Positions 1 through 7,851 of a stretch of 64,000 nucleotides of DNA are shown piece by piece (position 1 is the stretch's first letter; each line of letters opens with the position of its first letter). Under the pieces are notes generated by a model. That model saw only the letters and a program-made list of their open reading frames with translations. It was not told the DNA's origin and ran no database searches. Origin of the DNA: Tsuneonella litorea (lineage in GTDB: Bacteria; Pseudomonadota; Alphaproteobacteria; Sphingomonadales; Sphingomonadaceae). The position numbers were made by a program, and so were the translations under genes. Where the stretch lies: positions 496,001 to 560,000 of the forward strand of contig NZ_JAOAMV010000001.1 of assembly GCF_025154015.1 (NCBI RefSeq). The letters run 5' to 3'.

Positions 1-840
1 AGCACGATGGCCTGCGCGATAACAGCGCAGAAAATGCATGTGGCCGTCGGTCACGTCGAGGGTGGGATCCGTTCAGGCGATTGGACGATGCCGGAAGAGA
101 TCAATCGCCTGGCGACCGATGCCGTTACGGACTGGTTCTTCACCACCTCCAAGACCGCCGGTGAAGCCCTGCGCCAGTCGGGAGTACCCGAGGCGGCGAT
201 CCATTTCGTCGGCAACACGATGATCGATACCCTGCTCACCAATCGGTCGAGGTTCAAGCGGCCGGAATGCTGGGACGCGCTCGACCTTACCGACGGAAAC
301 TTCATCGTTGTGACCATGCATCGTCCGGCCAACGTCGACCAAGCCGACGAGCTGGCGGAGTTCGTCCGAATCATCGCCGATCATGCGCGAGGACTTCCGG
401 TGGTGTTCCCGGTCCATCCACGAACCGCGAAGACGCTGGAAAAACTTGGCGAGCTTCCTGGCAACCTTCATTGCATCGAGCCCCTCTCCTACCTCGAATT
501 CAACTTTCTCGTCGAACGCGCACGCATCGTGATCACCGACAGCGGGGGGATCACCGAGGAAGCAACGGTTCTGGGAGTGCCCTGCATGACACTGCGCGAC
601 ACCACGGAGCGCCCGGAAACGGTCACGATGGGCACCAACGAACTCGTCGGGACCGATCCGGCCGTGGTCCCCGCGTGGCTCGATCGATTGTTCAAGGGCG
701 AATGGAAGCAGGGCAACGTGCCACCCCTGTGGGACGGCAAGGCGGCCGAGCGGATCGTCGACATCCTACTGGACCTGCCCGACCGCCGATCCATCGGGCG
801 GCCGGGTTCTTCGCTTCGACCATCCGCGCCGCCGCGCTAA
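1..840 (+). CDS. wecB: UDP-N-acetylglucosamine 2-epimerase (non-hydrolysing), 5' end missing
   Basis: C-terminal three quarters of the cytoplasmic enzyme that interconverts UDP-GlcNAc and UDP-ManNAc for polysaccharide synthesis. The frame is open from base 1, so the start and roughly 95 residues (the first Rossmann half) lie left of the window. Visible motifs are VGHVEGGIRSGD at the left edge (its Glu matches E. coli Glu117), MPEEINR, VTMHRPANVD with the catalytic-type His, VHPRT, and the UDP-binding ITDSGGITEEA followed by GVPCMTLRDTTERPE. The last 15 or so residues are Pro/Ser/Arg-rich and probably an unconserved tail. It heads the polysaccharide block. With the dehydrogenase at 4.4 kb it could supply a ManNAcA-type donor, but that link is inferred. 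Confidence 0.93.
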   Translation, partial: STMACAITAQKMHVAVGHVEGGIRSGDWTMPEEINRLATDAVTDWFFTTSKTAGEALRQSGVPEAAIHFVGNTMIDTLLTNRSRFKRPECWDALDLTDGNFIVVTMHRPANVDQADELAEFVRIIADHARGLPVVFPVHPRTAKTLEKLGELPGNLHCIEPLSYLEFNFLVERARIVITDSGGITEEATVLGVPCMTLRDTTERPETVTMGTNELVGTDPAVVPAWLDRLFKGEWKQGNVPPLWDGKAAERIVDILLDLPDRRSIGRPGSSLRPSAPPR

Positions 841-1053
841 TAGGGTTTGAAACCGCGGAGGGGCTGTCTAAGAGGCCGTGGCCTAACGTGAGAGCCGGAA
901 CACAGTGAAACCATTGGCGTTGGATCCGGTCGTTTGCGGTCGCTCTTGTGCGCGGCAAATCGAAGCCACCCAGACCCATGCCCGCGACGCCACAAGAACC
1001 GACGCGAATTTGTTCGGGGTGGAAGCCAGGCGGATTAACCAGTCGGGGTGAAC

Positions 1054-1560
1054 ATGCTCGAACTCCTAGCAGCTTTCTGGAAAGACAGGCGCGATCAGGT
1101 CGACGCGCAGTTCGCGCGTACTCTGCCTTTCGGCGACTATGTCGTCGATCGCTGGGATAAAGCCGCGAGACTGGGGTTCGGCAAAGGCACGTCAATCTAC
1201 GACACCGCGCATGTATTCGGGGATGTCTCGGTAGGCCGGAACACGTGGATTGGGCCGTTTACAATTCTCGACGGCTCTGGCGGGCTCACCATCGGTGAAA
1301 ATTGTGCGATTTCCGCCGGAGTCCAGATCTACACGCACGATACGGTCGAATGGGCAACCAGCGGCGGCAAGGCTGCCCCGGTGCGCGCCCCGACGCGAAT
1401 AGGTGACAACTGCTACATCGGTCCGAACACGGTCGTCGCGAAGGGCGTGACTATCGGCGATGGAGCTGTTGTGGGAGCCAACTCTTTGGTACTCAATGAC
1501 ATTGCCGCGGGCGCTCGCGTGGGGGGCTCGCCGACTCGATCGTTGACCCGTAACGCATAA
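1054..1560 (+). CDS. Left-handed beta-helix (hexapeptide) acyltransferase
   Basis: A 168-residue O- or N-acyltransferase of the LbH/hexapeptide family, expected to transfer an acetyl or related acyl group to a nucleotide sugar or glycan in the cytoplasm. From about residue 45 it shows repeated [LIV]GxxxxI steps ([48 protein letters not shown]). A YTHDT segment carries the family's likely catalytic His. The N-terminal 40 residues are helical, as in WbbJ/maltose-acetyltransferase-like proteins. I chose the ATG because a GGGGTG ribosome site lies just upstream. An in-frame GTG at 1048 is the alternative. It is preceded by a 213-base gap after wecB and followed within 10 bases by the next gene. 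The acceptor sugar cannot be read from the sequence. Confidence 0.85.
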   Translation: MLELLAAFWKDRRDQVDAQFARTLPFGDYVVDRWDKAARLGFGKGTSIYDTAHVFGDVSVGRNTWIGPFTILDGSGGLTIGENCAISAGVQIYTHDTVEWATSGGKAAPVRAPTRIGDNCYIGPNTVVAKGVTIGDGAVVGANSLVLNDIAAGARVGGSPTRSLTRNA

Positions 1561-1568
1561 CCGTGGAC

Positions 1569-2813
1569 ATGACCCGCGCCTGCCGGATAGCCCTCATCGG
1601 CAACATGAACAACAGCAACTTCGCGCTGTTGCGATACCTCCGCGATTTGGGGGCCGACGCATATCTGTTCCTTTATAACAACGAGCTGTGTCATTTTTTG
1701 CCTCAGTTGGACACGACGCGCTGGGAAAAATGGCGCTCCTACATACACCAATTACCTGTTTCCAATGGCGGACTAGATGGCATGTTCGGAAGCCTTGCGG
1801 GAGTGAACGAGGCGCTCAAAGGTTTCGACGCGTTCCTGGGCAACGGAATAGCACCCGTACTCTTTTGGCGCATGAAAAAGCGGCTCGATGTCTTCGTACC
1901 CTATGGGGAGGGTGTGGAACACATCGCGGAATTCGTACCGAACTGGAAACGTCCGGTCTCAGCAACCTTCCGGTGGACACGGAAGAAAATGATGGAACGG
2001 GCGCTACTAACCAGTGTGGGCGAAATCGTAACTGCAAATCAGAGCCCTAAGGCGACTGCGACCTACCGGCGTCTAGGCCTCGATACCGTGGCCATGCCGA
2101 TCGTGGTCAAATACGACGACGAGGCGCTCGACGAAGCCGAACTCGGTGACCTGGCGCGGTCCGCGGTCGAACGGATGCGAAAAGCTTCTATTGCGGTCTT
2201 TTCGCAGACGCAGCACCGATGGCTGACGCAGCTCGGCGGAGCTTATCCGCCAGGGGGCAAAAAGAACGACTGGCTGGTCGAGGGATTCGCCCGATACGTG
2301 GGACTTTCCGGCGACGACAGCGCCGTATTGGTGCTGCTTGAGTACGGACCGGATGTTGACGCAACGAAGCGGCTTTGCGCACAATTGGGCATCGACGAGC
2401 AGGTCGTCTGGCTCCCGGCTATGAGACGCCTCGAACTCCTGGCCATCGCTCGTGCGGCCGACGTCGGAGCGGACGCGTTCATGAGCATGATCTGGGGAGG
2501 GACCGGGTGGGAATTGATCTCCCTCGGCAAACCAATACTGCACCAGGTAGGGCGCCCTCATGACTACAACTGGCCCGGCATGTCGTTGCCGGCCTACTTC
2601 GAGGTGGCCGGGCCTGATCAAATCGCCCAAATTCTTCTCTCGCACGACCGCGGATCGCTCGCGCGAATAGGGAGGGAGGTGGCCGAATGGCATCGGCAGC
2701 ACCAAGGGATCGCGCTTGCACGGCGATATCTCAGCTTGCTCAATGGGGAAGAGCCAGAACACCGCATAGCACACGGCCACCGCCGTGTGGCTGATCGCGG
2801 CGCCGCCCCGTAG
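1569..2813 (+). CDS. Putative GT-B glycosyltransferase
   Basis: A 414-residue soluble protein with no signal peptide or membrane span. It opens with a GT-B-like first strand and turn (IALIGNMNNSNFALLRYL) and ends with a donor-site-like segment around residues 305-335 (WGGTGWELISLGKPILHQ), similar to the E-x7-G-K-P pattern of retaining GT-B enzymes. The middle holds a VFSQTQHRW strand and a LLEYGPDVDATKRLCAQLG helix typical of a C-terminal Rossmann lobe. I do not recognise a named homologue. Glycosyltransferase is the best reading given its place between an acyltransferase and a methyltransferase in a polysaccharide locus. A GTG two codons upstream (1563) is an alternative start. Base composition is less GC-rich than in the housekeeping genes to the right, which would fit transfer. 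Confidence 0.6.
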   Translation: MTRACRIALIGNMNNSNFALLRYLRDLGADAYLFLYNNELCHFLPQLDTTRWEKWRSYIHQLPVSNGGLDGMFGSLAGVNEALKGFDAFLGNGIAPVLFWRMKKRLDVFVPYGEGVEHIAEFVPNWKRPVSATFRWTRKKMMERALLTSVGEIVTANQSPKATATYRRLGLDTVAMPIVVKYDDEALDEAELGDLARSAVERMRKASIAVFSQTQHRWLTQLGGAYPPGGKKNDWLVEGFARYVGLSGDDSAVLVLLEYGPDVDATKRLCAQLGIDEQVVWLPAMRRLELLAIARAADVGADAFMSMIWGGTGWELISLGKPILHQVGRPHDYNWPGMSLPAYFEVAGPDQIAQILLSHDRGSLARIGREVAEWHRQHQGIALARRYLSLLNGEEPEHRIAHGHRRVADRGAAP

Positions 2814-3243
2814 GTCATCGCCACGTCTCCGTTACTTTCTCGCTGGCTCACGGTCGAACGATTTGGCTGATGGGACTTTTCGCGCTTCACTTGGTTGTCC
2901 TGCCGGGGGAGCAGCGATCGTCCAAGGACAGGGCTCCGTCGTCGCCCGGTCATTTTTCCAGGTAATGGCGGATCAGCCCGGACGTTGATCGCATCACGGG
3001 ACAACCTTAGGACAGGCACCATGCTAGTTGGGACCGCCCTTTGGGTCGCGTGTCTTAATGACACGCGGTGATTTTTGACGATAAGTGTTCGCGGTTGCAT
3101 CGCCGCGCTGGCGCGAGGCGCGGTCCTCACGAGGGCCCGACCCAATCTAGAGTGCGCTCTTGCGCGAATAGGTCGCTTCTGCGCATCAGACCGTGAATTT
3201 TTTCCAGCTGCGCATTTCATCCGCAGCCAATTGGGATCGGCGC
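2814..3243. other. Long intergenic spacer with no recognised gene
   Basis: A 430-base gap with no reading frame I can support on either strand and no translated similarity I recognise. It contains one terminator-like hairpin, listed separately. Spacers this long are out of character with the packed genes further right and suggest a junction between separately acquired cassettes. Confidence 0.6.
3047..3076 (+). terminator. Rho-independent terminator-like hairpin
   Basis: A perfect 8-bp inverted repeat, CGCGTGTC and GACACGCG, around a TTAAT loop, followed after GTGA by five T. It lies about 230 bases beyond the glycosyltransferase stop and 170 bases before the methyltransferase, so it could end the first transcript of the locus. 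The opposite strand has no T run. Confidence 0.55.
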
Positions 3244-4083
3244 ATGTCCGCAACAAAATTCGCAGAGGAACGCCTCTCCGGCGAGCGTTTCGGTTTCGGC
3301 GACAACTGGAAAGATTTCCTTGGCCTGCTCGACGAGGATCGGGTCACGCAAGCCGAGAAGTCGTTAGTCGCGATGCTCGGGACCGACAGCCTCGCCGGCA
3401 AGCGCATGATCGACATCGGTTCGGGCAGTGGGCTGTTCTCGCTCGCCGCGCGGCGTCTGGGCGCGGAAGTTCATTCGATCGATTTCGATCCCAGTTCGGT
3501 ATGGTGCACCAGAAGTTTGCGCGACCGCTTCTTTCCCGATGATGCCCAATGGACTGTCGCGGAAGGCTCTGCCCTCGACAGCGATCACCTCCGCACCCTT
3601 GGCACCTTTGACGTGGTCTACAGCTGGGGCGTGCTTCATCACACCGGCGAGATGTGGACTGGCATCCAGAACGCGGCGTCGATGGTCCGGCCGAGCGGGC
3701 TGTTCTATCTGGCTATCTATAACGACCAAGGATGGAAATCGCATCTTTGGTGGCTCATCAAGAAGTTTTACAATTCGCTTCCGGGCCCACTCGCCACGGC
3801 GTTCGCCTGGACGGTGGGCCTTGCCGCGAATGCCTTCAACATTCTCAAGTACACCCTCAAGCTGAAGCCAATGATCGCGATTCGGCCGCTCATCGATTAT
3901 CGCAAGCAACGGGGCATGAACTTCAGCCACGACCTGATCGACTGGATCGGGGGCTTTCCCTTCGAGTTCGCGACGTACGAAGCGCTGGTGCATTTCCTCG
4001 AGACCGCAGGCTTCGAGCACGTGCGGGGTACGCGGGCAACAAGCCTCGGCTGCCATGAGATCGTGTTCCGCAAGTCCGCCTAG
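3244..4083 (+). CDS. Class I SAM-dependent methyltransferase
   Basis: A 279-residue cytoplasmic methyltransferase. Motif I (MIDIGSGSGLFSLAA) at about residues 56-70 is the SAM-binding glycine loop. VHSIDFDPSS follows as the acidic strand-2 motif, and FDVVYSWGVLHHT is the family's motif IV. A basic and aromatic segment around residues 160-220 (WWLIKKFYNSL and following) looks like the substrate cap. The chosen ATG gives MSATKFAEERLSG. A GTG at 3193 would add 17 poorly constrained residues. It stands alone between two long spacers in the polysaccharide locus, so O-methylation of a sugar residue is the likely job, but substrate and position cannot be seen. Confidence 0.85.
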   Translation: MSATKFAEERLSGERFGFGDNWKDFLGLLDEDRVTQAEKSLVAMLGTDSLAGKRMIDIGSGSGLFSLAARRLGAEVHSIDFDPSSVWCTRSLRDRFFPDDAQWTVAEGSALDSDHLRTLGTFDVVYSWGVLHHTGEMWTGIQNAASMVRPSGLFYLAIYNDQGWKSHLWWLIKKFYNSLPGPLATAFAWTVGLAANAFNILKYTLKLKPMIAIRPLIDYRKQRGMNFSHDLIDWIGGFPFEFATYEALVHFLETAGFEHVRGTRATSLGCHEIVFRKSA

Positions 4084-4422
4084 GCAAGCTTCAGATGCGG
4101 AGCGGTCAGCCTCCCGCCCCTCGCTGCCGTGGCTTGTTCACAGCGCGGCGCGGCATCGCGCGAGGTCGTCATCGTCCGTCGCCGTGGGCGATCGTCATAG
4201 TCGTCAGCGGCGGCGATGAGGGCGCCTTCTTGAGAAAGACGACTGGCTCGAGCCGCCACTTGCACGGGGATCGCGATCTGATAGGGGCACAAACCCGCCC
4301 CGAGTAACGACAAATTGCCGGGTTTTGCCGCGCCGGAAGGGTTTGGATGCGTGGGACGACAGGGCTTGGGTTCGAAGACCGGCAAACGCCGACGCCCATT
4401 TGCAGAACAACAGGTAGGACTA
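4084..4422. other. Intergenic spacer upstream of the UDP-sugar dehydrogenase
   Basis: A 339-base gap. Short open frames on both strands show no recognisable protein. An AGGTAGGA ribosome site sits just before the next ATG. I see no JUMPstart/ops element and no convincing promoter. Confidence 0.55.
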
Positions 4423-5706
4423 ATGGCGATTCGTGAGAAGATAGTCATCCTGGGGCTGGGCTACGTAGGCCTGCCCTTGGCGGTGGCGCTGGCCGGCAAG
4501 CACGAAGGCGTAGTCGGATTCGACGTGTCCAAGCAACGGGTGGATTCGTTGCGCTCCGGAACGGATTGGACCGGCGAGATCGACGACGGACAACTTCAGG
4601 CTTGCTCGCTCGAGATCACTGGCGACGAGGCCGCGCTGTCGAACGGCACGTTTTTCATCATTACTGTTCCGACGCCAATCGACTGCGAACGCCGACCGGA
4701 TCTCGGCCCGATCCGTTCCGCTTGCCAACTTGTCGCGCCCCACCTTACCCGGAATGCGGTGGTGGTCTTTGAGTCAACCGTTTATCCGGGCGTGACCGAA
4801 GACGAGTGCGGGCCGCTGCTCGAGGCCGGTTCGGGCCTCAAGGCCGGCGAGGACTTCTTTCTAGGCTATTCGCCCGAACGCATAAACCCGGGCGACAAGG
4901 AGCATAGGCTCGAGACGATCACCAAGATCGTCGCTGCCGACACGCCGTCCGCGCTGGAGCGGGTAATCGATGTCTATGGTTCGATCATCGAGGCCGGCCT
5001 TTACGTGGCCCCCTCCATCAAGGTCGCCGAAGCCGCCAAAGTTATCGAGAATACCCAGCGCGACATCAACATCGCATTGATGAACGAGATCGCGCTCATA
5101 TTCGATCGGATGGGCTTGCGCACCCGCGATGTGCTCGAAGCGGCCGGCACCAAGTGGAATTTTCTCAAGTTCTCGCCGGGGCTTGTCGGCGGGCATTGCA
5201 TCGGGGTTGACCCCTATTACCTGACGAGCGCCGCCGAACGGCTCGGCTATCGCCCAGAGGTGATCCTCGCCGGACGAAGGATCAACGATTCGATGGGCGG
5301 CGAAATTGCGCGCAAGGGCGTAAAGCTGCTGCTGTCGCAAGGCCACGAGCTAAGCGGTGCCAGAGTCGGCATCTTCGGACTGACCTTCAAGGAAAACGTG
5401 CCCGACCTGCGTAATTCGAAGGTCCCCGACATAGTCGCCGAGTTTCGCGAGTTCGGGATCGACCCGCTCATCAACGATCCCTTTGCCGACGGCAGCGAAG
5501 CGCAGCACGAATACGGCCTGACCTTGAGCGACGAGGCCGAGTTGCGCGATCTCAACGTGCTGGTGCTGGCAGTGAACCATCGGCATTACCTTGATGACAG
5601 GAAAGGCTTGATAGGCCGTCTGAAGACCGGCGGCGTGCTTCTTGACGTGAAATCGGCGCTCGACCCCACTGATCTTCCGGCCGATATCCTCTACTGGAGC
5701 CTTTAG
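4423..5706 (+). CDS. Nucleotide-sugar 6-dehydrogenase (TviB/WbpA-type)
   Basis: A 427-residue enzyme of the UDP-glucose/UDP-HexNAc 6-dehydrogenase superfamily, which oxidises C6 of a UDP-sugar to a carboxylate with two NAD+. The NAD-binding loop LGLGYVGLPLA is at residues 8-18. The central linker helix carries KVAEAAKVIENTQRDIN, and the catalytic cysteine lies in LVGGHCIGVDPYYL at about residues 260-273. The C-terminal UDP-binding domain starts near GLTFKENVPDLRNSK. Sequence features (ESTVYPGVTED, YSPERINPGDKEH) match the branch acting on UDP-GlcNAc or UDP-ManNAc rather than UDP-glucose, but the exact substrate is uncertain. A frame extension to 4315 is not conserved-looking. The ATG at 4423 has a good ribosome site. 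Confidence 0.9.
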   Translation: MAIREKIVILGLGYVGLPLAVALAGKHEGVVGFDVSKQRVDSLRSGTDWTGEIDDGQLQACSLEITGDEAALSNGTFFIITVPTPIDCERRPDLGPIRSACQLVAPHLTRNAVVVFESTVYPGVTEDECGPLLEAGSGLKAGEDFFLGYSPERINPGDKEHRLETITKIVAADTPSALERVIDVYGSIIEAGLYVAPSIKVAEAAKVIENTQRDINIALMNEIALIFDRMGLRTRDVLEAAGTKWNFLKFSPGLVGGHCIGVDPYYLTSAAERLGYRPEVILAGRRINDSMGGEIARKGVKLLLSQGHELSGARVGIFGLTFKENVPDLRNSKVPDIVAEFREFGIDPLINDPFADGSEAQHEYGLTLSDEAELRDLNVLVLAVNHRHYLDDRKGLIGRLKTGGVLLDVKSALDPTDLPADILYWSL

Positions 5707-5726
5707 GCTCCGCGGGCGACAAACAC

Positions 5727-7844
5727 ATGAAGCAGGTTACCCAGAGCCTCAAGACCGGCAAGATCGACGTGCTCGACGTGCCAGCACCCCGCTGCGGCAA
5801 AGGCCAGGTACGCATCGCTACGACTTGCTCGCTGATCTCTGCAGGGACCGAGCGGATGATGCTCGACTTCGGCCGGGGGAATTGGATCCAGAAGGCGCGC
5901 CAGCAGCCCGACAAGGTTCGCATGGTGATCGAGAAGGCGAAGACCGACGGGCTCGCCGCGACGGTCGAGACCGTTCGCAACAAGCTCGATCAACCGCTCG
6001 CCCCCGGATACTGCAATGTCGGCGTGGTCGAGGCGGTGGGCAGCGAGGTAGTCGGGTTCGCCGTAGGCGACCGTGTGGCCAGCAACGGCAAGCACGCCGA
6101 ACTCGTGTCGGTGCCGGTCAATCTTTGCGCGAAAATTCCCGACGCGGTCAGCGATGACGACGCGATATTCACCGTCGTCGGCGCGATTGCGCTTCAGGGC
6201 ATTCGTCTCGCTGCGCCGACGCTGGGTGAGAGCGTGGCGGTAATCGGGCTCGGCCTGATCGGGCAGCTTGCTGTCCAGTTGCTGGCCGCCAACGGGTGCC
6301 GCGTCATCGGGTTCGATTTCGATCGCCGGCGCGTGGAACTGGCGCGCGAATTTGGCGCCGAAGCCGTGCAGATCGACGAAGGCGGTGACCCCGTATCCGC
6401 GGCAATGGCGTTCAGTCGCGGCGACGGGGTCGATGCGGTATTGATAACCGCCGCAACGCAGAGCGATGGACCAGTGACCGACGCCGCACGCATGAGCCGC
6501 AAGCGCGGCCGTATCGTTCTCGTCGGCGTTGCAGGGCTAAACCTTTCGCGGGCCGACTTCTTCGAGAAGGAGCTGAGTTTCCAGGTGTCCTGCTCGTACG
6601 GGCCGGGTCGCTACGATCCCGAGTACGAGGACAAGGGCCGCGACTATCCGCCGGGCTTCGTGCGTTGGACCGAGCAACGAAACTTTGTGGCAGTGCTCGA
6701 CATGATGGCAGCGAATAAGATCGACTGCGCCCCCCTGCGTACGCACCGCTTCTTGATCGACGAAGCGGACAAGGCCTACGAGTTGATCGGCGGCACCGAG
6801 CCTTCGATGGGCGTCATTCTTGAATACCCTGCCCCGGTGGCAGATCGCATCGCGACCGAAATCCTGTCGCCTGCATCCCCGGCCCCTCCAATCAACCAGG
6901 CCGGGGCGGGCGTGCTAAATGTTATCGGGGCCGGCAACTACGCCAGTGCAGTGCTCGTGCCCGCTTTCGCGAAAGCCGGGGCAACGATGAACGCGATCGG
7001 TTCTGGCGGCGGCCTGTCCGCGCGGCAGCTTGCGGACAAGCACGGCTTCAGGATGGCAGGGACCGAGACCTTCGCGCTGATCGCCGATCCCGAAGCCGAC
7101 AGCGTGGTGATCGCGACGCGCCATGACTCGCACGCCGACCTGGCGCTGCGCGCGCTGGAAGCCGGCAAGAACGTCTTCGTAGAAAAGCCGCTTGCGATGA
7201 GCCACGACGATCTCGACGCGATCGAGGCTTTCTATGCGGGCCGCGCCGAGGCACCGATCCTCACCGTGGGCTTTAACCGGCGGTTCGCTCCGCTCGTCGA
7301 GGCCATGCATAGCGAGCTGGCGCGCTTCCTGCAGCCCAAGGCCATGACGATGACGGTCAACGCGGGTGCCGTTCCGCCCGGGCATTGGACCCTCGACCCG
7401 GAAGTGGGTGGCGGGCGCATCCTTGGCGAGGCGTGCCACTTCCTCGACCTGTTGCGGCACCTTGCAGGAGCACCGATCGTCGAAGCTCGCGCGACCGGCA
7501 TGGATGCCGCGCGTCCCGACACCGCCACCCTTACCCTGAAGTTCGCCGATGGTTCGATCGGCACGGTCCATTACTTCGCGAACGGCAACAAGGGCTTGCC
7601 GAAGGAGCGCCTCGAGGTGTTCGTCGGGGGCGGTGTCCTTCAGCTGGATAACTTCAGGAAGCTCAGGGGCTTCGGGATGCCCAGGGCAGCCAACAGGTCT
7701 TCGTTGCGGCAGGACAAGGGCCAGGCGGCCTGTGCCGCACGTTTCATTTCGGCGGTGCGAGGTGAAGACGGATGGCCAATTCCACTCGACGAGTTGATCG
7801 AGGTTTCGCGCACGACCATCAACCTGGCCGCGCAGCTGCGCTAG
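5727..7844 (+). CDS. Bi-domain oxidoreductase: MDR dehydrogenase fused to Gfo/Idh/MocA
   Basis: A 705-residue fusion. Residues 1 to about 370 are a medium-chain dehydrogenase/reductase: a GroES-like start, APGYCNVGVVEAVGSEVVGF, and a Rossmann loop VAVIGLGLIGQLAVQLL. Residues 390-705 are a Gfo/Idh/MocA oxidoreductase: NVIGAGNYASAVLVPAF, then NVFVEKPLAMSHDD with the conserved EKP, then a GGGRILGEACHFLDLLRHL substrate segment. Proteins of this architecture recur beside heparinase-like genes in bacterial capsule and EPS loci, but their substrate is not established to my knowledge. Two NAD(P)-dependent sites on one chain suggest sequential oxidation and reduction of a sugar. It begins 21 bases after the dehydrogenase and ends 7 bases before the heparinase-like gene, so one operon is likely. 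Confidence 0.88.
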   Translation: MKQVTQSLKTGKIDVLDVPAPRCGKGQVRIATTCSLISAGTERMMLDFGRGNWIQKARQQPDKVRMVIEKAKTDGLAATVETVRNKLDQPLAPGYCNVGVVEAVGSEVVGFAVGDRVASNGKHAELVSVPVNLCAKIPDAVSDDDAIFTVVGAIALQGIRLAAPTLGESVAVIGLGLIGQLAVQLLAANGCRVIGFDFDRRRVELAREFGAEAVQIDEGGDPVSAAMAFSRGDGVDAVLITAATQSDGPVTDAARMSRKRGRIVLVGVAGLNLSRADFFEKELSFQVSCSYGPGRYDPEYEDKGRDYPPGFVRWTEQRNFVAVLDMMAANKIDCAPLRTHRFLIDEADKAYELIGGTEPSMGVILEYPAPVADRIATEILSPASPAPPINQAGAGVLNVIGAGNYASAVLVPAFAKAGATMNAIGSGGGLSARQLADKHGFRMAGTETFALIADPEADSVVIATRHDSHADLALRALEAGKNVFVEKPLAMSHDDLDAIEAFYAGRAEAPILTVGFNRRFAPLVEAMHSELARFLQPKAMTMTVNAGAVPPGHWTLDPEVGGGRILGEACHFLDLLRHLAGAPIVEARATGMDAARPDTATLTLKFADGSIGTVHYFANGNKGLPKERLEVFVGGGVLQLDNFRKLRGFGMPRAANRSSLRQDKGQAACAARFISAVRGEDGWPIPLDELIEVSRTTINLAAQLR

Positions 7845-7851
7845 GCGCGCC

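Noticed and set aside
862-881. Sequence resembling an insertion-sequence end (GGGGCTGTCTAAGAGG) and a nearby AGGCC/GGCCT palindrome after wecB
   Set aside because: No matching inverted end, target duplication or transposase fragment is visible nearby; a chance resemblance cannot be excluded.
4084-4422. Short minus-strand frames before the UDP-sugar dehydrogenase
   Set aside because: Translations show no motif, no ribosome site and no similarity I can name; treated as non-coding.
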